From assembly GCA_031253875.1 (NCBI GenBank), contig JAIRVN010000022.1, forward strand, positions 1 to 9,959: DNA of 9,959 bases. The letters are read 5' to 3'. The notes below the pieces were generated by a model. The model was given only the letters and a program-made list of their open reading frames with translations, had not been told where the DNA came from and ran no database searches. Below, one piece after another: positions 1-7,773 of the stretch (the stretch's first letter is position 1; every line of letters begins with the position of its first letter). A program made the position numbers and the translations under genes. The stretch is from Deltaproteobacteria bacterium. Its GTDB lineage: Bacteria > Desulfobacterota > Desulfovibrionia > Desulfovibrionales > Desulfovibrionaceae.

Positions 1-159
1 ACACAATGGGTATTCAGCGACAGGTTTGATTTCAAAAAAGTCTCTTTCGTGCCACAAGGAGGTCTCAGGGAAGGCAATTGAGGCATGTTTTACAGGACGT
101 CAGACAATTTGGCATCCCCACGCCCGACACCGTGGCGGATTGTGGGTCTGCGGTCGAGC

Positions 160-188
160 TTGCCATTCTTCAATGCGTGGAATACGAT
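160..188 (+). promoter_or_regulatory. Candidate sigma-70-type promoter for the phosphofructokinase operon
   Basis: TTGCCA at 160-165 matches five of six bases of the TTGACA -35 consensus. It is separated by exactly 17 bases from TACGAT at 183-188, which matches four of six bases of TATAAT. Transcription would start near 195, about 20 bases before the ATG at 216. That leaves a short leader which still contains the GGAGG ribosome binding site at 207-211. This is a pattern match by eye only, and in a GC-rich genome such matches arise by chance. The true promoter could lie further upstream or outside the window. Confidence 0.33.
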
Positions 189-215
189 ACAGGCAAACAT
201 TCATGCGGAGGCGGC

Positions 216-1559
216 ATGTCAAAAAAACTTCCCCCTGAAACGAATTACGAATTCGATATTGACACTACCATTGAAAAACTGGGACCACGTAAGGTGGATT
301 CCCAGTTGCCTTTCAAATACTTTGCCGATAACCGGCGCACCAAGCTTGTTCTGGATAGGGAACACGCCGAGGAACTCGCCACGCCCGTTTCCGTGGAGTT
401 CCAGGCTGCCGGGCCGCGTCAAAAGCTATATTTTGACCCCAGTCGCGCCAAATGCGCCATTGTCACCTGCGGAGGACTCTGCCCCGGCGTCAACGACGTC
501 ATCCGCGCTTTGGTCATGGAAGCCCATCATCAATATAAAGTCCCGGCCATTTTAGGCATCAGCTACGGACTGGAAGGTTTTATTCCCGAGTATCGGCACA
601 AGGTATGGGAGCTGACGCCAAGCATGGTTTCCGACCGGCATCTGTACGGCGGCACCATGCTCGGTTCCTCGCGCGGACCGCAATCTTCCGAAGCGATTGT
701 GGATTCTCTGGAACGCATGAACATCAGTTGCCTGTTCATTATCGGCGGCGATGGAACATTGAGGGCCGCAAGCGCCATTGTGAAGGAAATTCGTTCCCGC
801 AACCTGCGCATTTCCGTGATCGGCATCCCGAAAACCATTGATAACGACATCAATTTCGTTCCCCAGTCTTTCGGCTTCGAGACTGCCGTTGACAAGGCGA
901 CAGAAGCTATCCAGTGTGCGCATACCGAAGCCGAGGGAGCGCATAACGGCATCGGCCTGGTTAAGCTGATGGGGCGGGAATCCGGTTTCATTGCGGCTCA
1001 GGCCTCGCTTTCGCTGAAGGAAGTCAATTTCGTTCTCATTCCTGAAACGCCATTCGTTCTGGACGGCCCAGGCGGACTTTTGCCCGCACTGGAAGAACGC
1101 TTGATATCGCGCAAGCATGCGGTGATCGTTGCTGCGGAAGGTGCCGGCCAGCACCTCATGCGGCAAGCGACCGCCAACACGGACGCTTCCGGCAATGTGA
1201 TGCTCAGCGATGTGCTGGTTATGCTGAAAGACGCCATTCAGACGCATTTCAAGCAAAAGGGCGTGCCCATATCGTTGAAGACCATCGACCCCAGCTACAT
1301 CATTCGTTCCGTGCCGGCCAACGCCAATGACCGTGTGTATTGCGGCTTCCTTGGCCAGCATGCCGTGCATGCGGCCATGGCCGGAAAAACGAACATGGTT
1401 GTGGCAAAAATTATGGACCGCTACGTGCATGTGCCCTTGGATTTGATCATCCGCAAGCGCCGTAAACTGAATATCTATTCCGATTTTTGGCGTGCTGTGA
1501 TTGAATCGACAGGGCAGGGCGACTTGGCGGGCATGATGCCGGAAGAAGACGGCGCGTAA
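216..1559 (+). CDS. pfkA: ATP-dependent 6-phosphofructokinase, atypical (clade X / plant- and spirochaete-like)
   Basis: A cytosolic glycolytic enzyme that phosphorylates fructose 6-phosphate to fructose 1,6-bisphosphate. The 447-residue product has the PFK nucleotide loop CGGLCPGVN (residues 85-93), GGDGT (177-181), the catalytic PKTIDND motif (205-211, with D209 as the presumed base) and the substrate-binding MGRESG (252-257). Glycine after the aspartate in GGDGT is the ATP-type residue; pyrophosphate enzymes have aspartate there. The lysine in PKTIDND is shared with PPi enzymes and with the atypical ATP-dependent clade seen in plants, trypanosomes and spirochaetes, so ATP is the likely donor. 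At 447 residues it is longer than E. coli PfkA (320) and fits that clade. The ATG at 216 is chosen because GGAGG (207-211) precedes it. The frame is open upstream to a TTG at 78, but those 46 residues resemble no PFK segment. It is first in a probable operon with addA, whose start lies 13 bases beyond the stop. Confidence 0.94.
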   Translation: MSKKLPPETNYEFDIDTTIEKLGPRKVDSQLPFKYFADNRRTKLVLDREHAEELATPVSVEFQAAGPRQKLYFDPSRAKCAIVTCGGLCPGVNDVIRALVMEAHHQYKVPAILGISYGLEGFIPEYRHKVWELTPSMVSDRHLYGGTMLGSSRGPQSSEAIVDSLERMNISCLFIIGGDGTLRAASAIVKEIRSRNLRISVIGIPKTIDNDINFVPQSFGFETAVDKATEAIQCAHTEAEGAHNGIGLVKLMGRESGFIAAQASLSLKEVNFVLIPETPFVLDGPGGLLPALEERLISRKHAVIVAAEGAGQHLMRQATANTDASGNVMLSDVLVMLKDAIQTHFKQKGVPISLKTIDPSYIIRSVPANANDRVYCGFLGQHAVHAAMAGKTNMVVAKIMDRYVHVPLDLIIRKRRKLNIYSDFWRAVIESTGQGDLAGMMPEEDGA

Positions 1560-1572
1560 TAAGAATATCAGC

Positions 1573-4500
1573 ATGCTGCGTCAGCTGAAAGCCTCCGCCG
1601 GGTCCGGCAAAACCCACGAGTTGACTGAGCGTTTTCTTGAACTGCTGACACATGCGCGTCCAGCCCTGTATACGCCTTCCTGTACCGGAGCGCCCGCACG
1701 AACTCCGCCCCCGGCGCATGCTTGGGGCGATATCATGGCCGTTACCTTTACCAATCGTGCTGCCGCAGAAATGAAGGAGCGCGTTGTCAAGCGGCTGAAA
1801 GAAGCCGCGCTGGGCAAACATCCTCTGCCTCCGCCCTGGACGCCCGCGCTGGCAGCAGGCTGGATACAATGCATTATACGCCAGTACGGCAATCTGAATA
1901 TCCGCACCATCGACAGTCTGCTCCAACAGATAGTATCCGCTGCAGCCTTGGAACTTGGCCTGTCTCCGGAATTTACGCCGGTTTATACCAGCGCTGAAGC
2001 CTTGGCCCCGTATCTGGACGCCCTGATGGAGCGTGCCTGGCGAGGAGATGAAGAACTGCGCATGCTGATCCGCGAATGTTGCCGGAATCTGCTTTTTCAC
2101 GCGAATCACAAAGGCTTCCTGATGGGGGGCGGTATTGCCGTCCGGCTTGTTTCGCTGCTTGATTACGCTCTGTTGCAGGGCCTGCCGGAAGACGCCGGGG
2201 CGGATGCGCTGGAGCATGCCCTTGCCGCGCTGAACCGTGATTATGCCGAGAGTGCGCGTGATATGTCGCACGTTCTGGAAAAGGAATCATTGAGCGCACA
2301 CAAAAATTTCGTCGCGCTGCTCGCCAAGGCGCCGGAGCTGAATGCCGAGAGACCCTCCGTGTATCTGAATAAAAACGGGATAGAGGAATGTCTGACCGGC
2401 GCTTCCAGGAACAAGGCGTCACGGCGTGCGCAAGACGCGTATGCCCGTCTCTGCGCCAGTGCGGATACCCTGGTAAGGCAGGGCAAGATAGTGCGTCTTG
2501 CACTGGAAAAGCTGCCTTTTGTGACCCTGGTTTCCCGCCTGATAAGCGATTTTGCTGAAGGCCAGCGCCGTCAAGGCACACTGCCCGCTATCCGCATCCC
2601 GGAACTCGCTCGCCGGAGCATGGAGGAAGCGTGCAACGTGTCGGCCTTGCTGTGCCGCTTGAGTTCGCGTCTTATGCATATCCTTATTGACGAATTTCAA
2701 GATACCAGCCGTGCGCAATGGACGGCGCTACGTCCTCTGGCGCTGGAAGCGCTTGCGCAGGGCGGTTCTCTGACCTGGGTGGGGGATGTAAAGCAGGCTG
2801 TTTACAACTGGCGTGGGGGAGATGCCGCTCTCTTTGATGCCCTGTTGCACGACCCCGGCCTGCGGGCTATCGTTCCGGAACCGCGTTGTCACAGTCTGCC
2901 CACCAACTGGCGGAGTCGGGAAGAAATCGTCAAATTTAACAACGCGCTGTTTTCTCTGCTGGCGTTACCCGAGTATGCACTGAACGCCCTGGAGTGTCTG
3001 TTGCCGGAAATGCCGCCCGAGGTCATCGGCGCGGCGGCGGGAGAAGTAAGTCAGACTTTTACGGCCGCTGGACAGCTTTTGCCGGATCGGCCCGCCTCGC
3101 GTGGGGGTTTTGTTCGCGTGTTCCCCATAGAGGGAGACAATGCGGCGGAGCTTGAAGAGGCAGTACGCGAAGAGCTTGAAAACAGCATGGAGCGCATCGC
3201 TGCGCGCCGTGCCTGGGGGGAGATCGCGATCCTGGTGCGCAGCAATGGACAGGCTGCGTCCGCAGCCGCCTGGCTGATGGAAAAAGGTATTCCGGTGCTT
3301 ACGGAAAACAGTCTGGTTCTGGCGGAACATCCGCTTGTGCAGCAAAGCATCGCGTTTTTGCACTTTGTTCATAATCCGTTGAATGAAAGTGCGTTCTGGG
3401 AAGTGTGCACCGCTCCGCTCTCTACGGAACTGAGCGGACTCACGCGGAAAGATTTGCATAACTGGGCCGTCGGCAGCGCGCTTGACGGGCCGTTGTATCT
3501 TCGCTTTCGCGATGCATTTCCCGCAATCTGGTCGAAATTGTTTGCGCCGTTTTTCCCTTGCGGGCTTATGAGTCCCTACGATCTCCTGCAGGAATTTTTC
3601 AGCCGTTTTAACGTCATGGAACGTTTCTCCAAGGGGGCGGCCTTTCTGCGACGCCTGTTGGAGATCGCGCACGCGGCGGAAGGGCGGGGATATGCTTCGC
3701 TGGCATCTTTTTTCGACAAATGGGCGGAAGGCGGTATGGAGGAAAAGTTGCCCATGCCGGAAGGCATGGACGCTGTACGGGTGATGACCATCCACAAGGC
3801 CAAAGGTCTGGAGTTTCCCGTGGTGCTTGTTCCCGGAACGCACTGTGCTTTGCGTCCCGACAATCCGATTACTGAAGTCACGCTGAACTTGGCCGGCGCG
3901 AACGGCAGACTGGAAGAAGCGCGCGTGCTTGTGCCGCGTTGCAAGGAAACGGGAGCGGCACATTATCAGGCCATGGCCGCGGGCGCACGAGAAATGCTGC
4001 ACTTGCTCTACGTGGCCTTTACCCGTGCGACGGATGAACTGCATGTTTTCCTTACGAACAGCGCTTCTTTCCGGCAGCGCAAGAACATAAGCGTGGTGCT
4101 TGAAGGATTACTGCCCAAAATCGGTATCAGTCCCGGCAAAGAATATGTCAAAGGAGCGCTGCGCGCCACAAACCCGGCGTTTGTGGAGATGGATACGGAA
4201 ATATCGTCTGAGGATGCAACGGCCGATACTCCTTTTGACAACGCATTGCGGACAGAGGATGGAGCAGGCTGGCGTCCCATGCGTTGGCTGCCCCGCTTGC
4301 GGATTCACCGTGCCGCATGTGTCGGGACGTTCGCCATGCGGCCCGAAGCGCGCGGTATGCTGGCGCATAGATGTTTGGAGTTTTTGACTCCTACCGGACA
4401 GGCGCGGACAGATGCCGAACGGGCTGTCTTGCTTGGGCTGGGCGCTTCACGCATGCATCTTTCTCAGGAACAGCGCGACAATCTGACAGAGGCTCTGGGC

Positions 4501-4818
4501 TGGTACGCAGCTCTGCCTCAGGCGGCTTCCTGGCTGGAACACGGCAGTGCCGAGCATTCCCTGCTGGACGAGAACAATACGCTGCACCGTGTGGATTTGC
4601 TGGTGGACGAAGGCGACAGGTACACGGTGCTGGAATACAAAAGCGGCAATGTGGAGCCAGGGCATGTGCCGCAAGTGCGACGTTACCTCACTTTGTTGGA
4701 GCGCGCCTGCGGCAGACGAACCCGCAGCGTGCTGATCTACCTTGATTTGCGGCGTTGCCGTTGCGTCACGCTTGACAGTGAGACGACACTGCTCATGCGG
4801 CCGGAGGAATGGACATGA
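1573..4818 (+). CDS. addA: AddA/RecB-like UvrD-family helicase-nuclease
   Basis: Helicase-nuclease subunit of a RecBCD-type end-processing complex: it unwinds broken duplex DNA using ATP and cuts strands to prepare ends for RecA. The 1081-residue product shows superfamily 1 motifs in order: Walker A ASAGSGKT (7-14), motif Ia AVTFTNRAAAEM (from 56), motif II DEFQDT (373-378), motif III GDVKQAVYNWRGGD (404-417), motif V VMTIHKAKGLEF (737-748) and motif VI LLYVAFTRATDEL (811-823). The C-terminus is a PD-(D/E)XK nuclease: H932 in MLAHRCLE, D1008 in HRVDLLV, E1021 and K1023 in LEYKSG, and Q1034/Y1038 in PQVRRY. Nuclease and motor therefore both look active. It is somewhat shorter than B. subtilis AddA (about 1230). 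The ATG at 1573 is retained despite a weak ribosome binding site because any later start loses Walker A; translation may be coupled to pfkA. A Pro/Ala-rich insert (about residues 30-50) separates Walker A from motif Ia. Databases may label such genes recB or UvrD-helicase. Confidence 0.9.
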   Translation: MLRQLKASAGSGKTHELTERFLELLTHARPALYTPSCTGAPARTPPPAHAWGDIMAVTFTNRAAAEMKERVVKRLKEAALGKHPLPPPWTPALAAGWIQCIIRQYGNLNIRTIDSLLQQIVSAAALELGLSPEFTPVYTSAEALAPYLDALMERAWRGDEELRMLIRECCRNLLFHANHKGFLMGGGIAVRLVSLLDYALLQGLPEDAGADALEHALAALNRDYAESARDMSHVLEKESLSAHKNFVALLAKAPELNAERPSVYLNKNGIEECLTGASRNKASRRAQDAYARLCASADTLVRQGKIVRLALEKLPFVTLVSRLISDFAEGQRRQGTLPAIRIPELARRSMEEACNVSALLCRLSSRLMHILIDEFQDTSRAQWTALRPLALEALAQGGSLTWVGDVKQAVYNWRGGDAALFDALLHDPGLRAIVPEPRCHSLPTNWRSREEIVKFNNALFSLLALPEYALNALECLLPEMPPEVIGAAAGEVSQTFTAAGQLLPDRPASRGGFVRVFPIEGDNAAELEEAVREELENSMERIAARRAWGEIAILVRSNGQAASAAAWLMEKGIPVLTENSLVLAEHPLVQQSIAFLHFVHNPLNESAFWEVCTAPLSTELSGLTRKDLHNWAVGSALDGPLYLRFRDAFPAIWSKLFAPFFPCGLMSPYDLLQEFFSRFNVMERFSKGAAFLRRLLEIAHAAEGRGYASLASFFDKWAEGGMEEKLPMPEGMDAVRVMTIHKAKGLEFPVVLVPGTHCALRPDNPITEVTLNLAGANGRLEEARVLVPRCKETGAAHYQAMAAGAREMLHLLYVAFTRATDELHVFLTNSASFRQRKNISVVLEGLLPKIGISPGKEYVKGALRATNPAFVEMDTEISSEDATADTPFDNALRTEDGAGWRPMRWLPRLRIHRAACVGTFAMRPEARGMLAHRCLEFLTPTGQARTDAERAVLLGLGASRMHLSQEQRDNLTEALGWYAALPQAASWLEHGSAEHSLLDENNTLHRVDLLVDEGDRYTVLEYKSGNVEPGHVPQVRRYLTLLERACGRRTRSVLIYLDLRRCRCVTLDSETTLLMRPEEWT

Positions 4819-7697
4819 CGCCCTTTGTGCTCATTCCCTGGCAGAATGCTTTTCTGGAGGGGCTTAAACAGCATATTCTGGAAGAATGCCAGGGAATTCC
4901 CGGGCAGGCTGTGGTGATCTTTCCTCACAATAGACCCAGGCGCTACTTGGTCGAATTGTTCAAAACAGATGCAAAACTGCCGCGTCCGCTGCTCTTGCCG
5001 CGCTTTTTGACCATTCAGGAATTGTTCATGCTGTGCCGGGCGCGTCTGCCCCTGCGGCTCGCGCACAGGGTGGGACTGCTGGAGGCCGTATCCATGCTGC
5101 ACCGTTGTGTGCGGGAATTGGCGCTGCAAAACCCCCTGCCTGCGCGTTTGGGGGAGTTGGAACTGGCGGACTTTTTCCCTTGGGGCGTACGGCTTTTCGC
5201 TCTGCTGGAAGAATGCTGGAGCCAGAATGTGCAGCCAAAGGACATTACGCACGCTGAAGCCGAAGTTTCGTCCCCGGCGGCGGAGTTGCTGGCCATGCTT
5301 GGTTGCATACATGAGCGGTTTACAGACATATTACTGGCGCAGCAGGCTTCAAGCCAGGGACTGGATGCCTTCACCGTCGCCGGCAACCTGAGTTTGCTTC
5401 CTCCTCTGTTTCCTGAGAGCCGGATTTTTCTGGCGGGCTTTGTAGCCTTGACCGGCGCAGAAGATGCGGTACTCAAGCATCTGTGGAATGATGGAGCGAG
5501 AGTCTGCCTGCACAGCGATCCGGCTTTGTGTTTTTCGGATATGGCACACAAGGCGCACTGGTCCTGCGAGGAACATGTCCGTTGGCTGCGTCGATGGAAT
5601 GCCAAGGCCGAACTGCACGCGCCGCCCAACGAGACAAAGGCCGAACTGCATTTCCTGGCAGGGTATGATCTGCACTCTCAATTACATGAACTTGGCCGTA
5701 TTTTGAAAACAGACGGAGAAGATCCGCCTTCCACGGCCGTGCTGTTGACGGATCCTTCTTTGCTCATGCCTGTACTGCATCATCTGCCGTGCAAGGATGT
5801 GAACATCTCCATGGGCTATCCCCTGGAACGTTCTCCCTTGTGGCGTCTTCTGGAAATCCTTTTTCATATCCAGGAGGGGCGGCGCGAGGACGGACGGTAT
5901 TATTGGCGTTCCGTGCTGGAATACCTGCGTCATCCGTATCTGCGCGCGTTTACGTCCGGAGAGGGCAGCATACGTGAAAGTCTGGGCATTATGGAAGAAC
6001 ACTTGCTTGCCGGCGGACGCTTTATCGATCCGCATGCGCTGCTGGCCTATCTCGATCCCGGTGATGCGGCGACAGCCTTGTGCGGTGAACTGCTCCACAG
6101 GGGTATGGACGGCATAGCCGCGGCGCGCAGCCCTCGGGAACTCGCGTTGGCGCTGGAAAACTTTTGCCGTCTGTTGCTGGAACAGGGGGAAAAATTCTGG
6201 CAGGACTATCCCATTGATGCGGAATGCCTGTTCAGGCTCATGGAGCGGGTACTGCCCGCGTTGTGTGACAATGAGTTGGCGGACAACGCATTTCCGCCTG
6301 TTTTTTTGTATGCGTTGGTGCGGGAATGCGTATGTGCGGAGAGGGTGCCCTTTGAGGCGGATCCGCTGATGGGCGTTCAGGTGCTTGGTATGCTGGAAAC
6401 GCGCCTGCTGCATTTTGAACGTATTTTCGTACTGGACGCCACGGATGATCGTCTTCCCGGCGTAGCCCGGCAAGATCCATTCTTGCCGGACGCCCTGCGT
6501 GCGGCCTTGGAATTGCCTCACGCGGACAAGCGCAATCAGCTCATGGGGCACACACTTTTCCGTTTGCTGGCCGGCGCCGGAAGCGCGTACTTCTTTTGGC
6601 AGGAGGGCGTGCAGCGTACCGCGCTGTTTGATGGCAAAAAGCTGCGCAGCCGTTTTGTTGAGGAACTCCTCTGGGACATGGAACAGGCCGAAGGCAGATT
6701 GTTTAGCGCAGGCCGTCCGCCGATCGCTCTTGCCGAACTTTCTTTCGTGCCGCCTCGCCGGGAACGGCGCGGCATGGAGCGCAGTCCGGAGCTGGACGCC
6801 GCTATGCGCAGGATGTTGGCTGGGCCGCTTTCGGCGAGCAGCTTGAACAGCTATGTGCGGTGCCCCTTGCGTTTCATCTGGGAACGGTTGTGCCGCATCC
6901 GCCCTATGAAAGAAATCAACGAGGGTGATGATCCGGCGGCCGTCGGCGAATTGATCCACAAGACTCTGTTCGAACTGTTTCGTCCCTGGCTGGGAAAAAC
7001 GGCATACAAGGGAGATATCGGCGTGCGGCATGTGCAGGAATGCTTTGCGGCGCTTCTCCGGGAATCCTCCCTCTATGAGCTGCTGCCGCCGGATAGCTAC
7101 TATATGCTGGAACTGGCCGGGCCGGAGCGCCTGCGTCGCTTTCTTGTAGCCCAACCGGAAGAGACGCGTATTGTTGCCTTGGAAAAAACATACACGCGAG
7201 AGCTCGTGCACCCCTGGGGCAGGCATATGCTGACAGGCGCTGTGGATCGCGTGGATATACGGCCTGACGGCGCGCTGATTCTTGACTATAAGACGGGTTC
7301 TCTGGCCCGGCTTGATCCGGGTGTGTGGGAGGATATGTCTTTCTGGCAACGGCTTGTAAGCTGGAACGGCGGCCAGGATACCGAACCATTATCAGAGGTA
7401 TATGAACGACTGCCGGATGTACAGCTCCCGTGTTATTTACATCTTTGCGCACAGGACGGATTCGTGCCGCCGGATGCGGGGTATAACGCGGCCTGGGTTG
7501 AACTGCGGGACAACGGAGAAGAGCGTCCACTTTTCAAGGAAAGCTTGCGGGACAAGACGCGCACGCGTCTGCTGCACGAACAACTGCCTCTGCTTTTTGG
7601 GACTATATTTCGGCATATGGAATGCAGTCCTGTCTTTTTGCCCCGCGAAGGCAGGCATTGCCAGTGGTGCCCCCATGGGAATCTCTGCCTGCATTAA
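4815..7697 (+). CDS. addB: AddB-like PD-(D/E)XK nuclease with Fe-S cluster
   Basis: Partner of the upstream AddA-like protein. AddB subunits scaffold the complex, cut the second strand and, in characterised enzymes, recognise Chi. The 960-residue product contains the AddB-type segment GMLETRLLHFERIFVLD (from residue 525), then a C-terminal nuclease: H715 in GELIHK, D811 in GAVDRVD, D824 and K826 in LDYKTG, and Q870/Y874. One cysteine before the nuclease core (C683, YVRCPLRF) and three after it (C949, C952, C958, in CQWCPHGNLC) reproduce the C...C-X2-C-X5-C layout that holds a [4Fe-4S] cluster in AddB. No Walker A P-loop is visible at the N-terminus, unlike B. subtilis AddB. The start at 4815 is preferred over the ATG at 4809: GGAGG (4803-4807) lies 7 bases from 4815 but only 1 base from 4809, and 4815 gives a classic ATGA overlap with the addA stop. 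The stop follows two residues after the last cluster cysteine. Confidence 0.9.
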   Translation: MTPFVLIPWQNAFLEGLKQHILEECQGIPGQAVVIFPHNRPRRYLVELFKTDAKLPRPLLLPRFLTIQELFMLCRARLPLRLAHRVGLLEAVSMLHRCVRELALQNPLPARLGELELADFFPWGVRLFALLEECWSQNVQPKDITHAEAEVSSPAAELLAMLGCIHERFTDILLAQQASSQGLDAFTVAGNLSLLPPLFPESRIFLAGFVALTGAEDAVLKHLWNDGARVCLHSDPALCFSDMAHKAHWSCEEHVRWLRRWNAKAELHAPPNETKAELHFLAGYDLHSQLHELGRILKTDGEDPPSTAVLLTDPSLLMPVLHHLPCKDVNISMGYPLERSPLWRLLEILFHIQEGRREDGRYYWRSVLEYLRHPYLRAFTSGEGSIRESLGIMEEHLLAGGRFIDPHALLAYLDPGDAATALCGELLHRGMDGIAAARSPRELALALENFCRLLLEQGEKFWQDYPIDAECLFRLMERVLPALCDNELADNAFPPVFLYALVRECVCAERVPFEADPLMGVQVLGMLETRLLHFERIFVLDATDDRLPGVARQDPFLPDALRAALELPHADKRNQLMGHTLFRLLAGAGSAYFFWQEGVQRTALFDGKKLRSRFVEELLWDMEQAEGRLFSAGRPPIALAELSFVPPRRERRGMERSPELDAAMRRMLAGPLSASSLNSYVRCPLRFIWERLCRIRPMKEINEGDDPAAVGELIHKTLFELFRPWLGKTAYKGDIGVRHVQECFAALLRESSLYELLPPDSYYMLELAGPERLRRFLVAQPEETRIVALEKTYTRELVHPWGRHMLTGAVDRVDIRPDGALILDYKTGSLARLDPGVWEDMSFWQRLVSWNGGQDTEPLSEVYERLPDVQLPCYLHLCAQDGFVPPDAGYNAAWVELRDNGEERPLFKESLRDKTRTRLLHEQLPLLFGTIFRHMECSPVFLPREGRHCQWCPHGNLCLH

Positions 7698-7773
7698 CGC
7701 CGAGCAAGCTTATGGTTGTATGTAGCGTGCTTGTACTCACCTCCGGCATCTCCCGCTTTTTCCCGAGGTTTTT

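Noticed and set aside
3..29. Possible C-terminus of an upstream gene ending at TGA 27-29
   Set aside because: Only eight codons are visible before the stop, too few to support a coding call.
118..135. CCACG/CGTGG hairpin in the pfkA leader region
   Set aside because: Five base pairs with an 8-base loop is common by chance, and it lies upstream of the candidate transcription start, so it would not be in the mRNA.
78..215. N-terminal extension of pfkA from the TTG at 78
   Set aside because: The 46 extra residues resemble no PFK region, the TTG lacks a well-spaced ribosome binding site, and the ATG at 216 has GGAGG just upstream.
552..1574. Open frame of 340 codons on the minus strand opposite pfkA
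   Set aside because: The sense strand carries all PFK motifs; the antisense product has no family features.
2965..4044. Open frame of 359 codons on the minus strand opposite addA
   Set aside because: It overlaps the helicase domain coding region and shows only low-information Arg/His/Gln-rich sequence.
5682..7349. Long open frame of 555 codons on the minus strand
   Set aside because: It is fully antisense to addB, whose domain motifs are unambiguous. Its product is rich in His, Arg and Gln with no recognisable domain, as expected from the complement of a GC-rich gene.
7698..7773. Possible terminator or promoter between addB and the ABC gene
   Set aside because: The only inverted pairing (CAAGC with GCTTG) has a large loop and no following T-run, and no -35/-10 pair with proper spacing was found.
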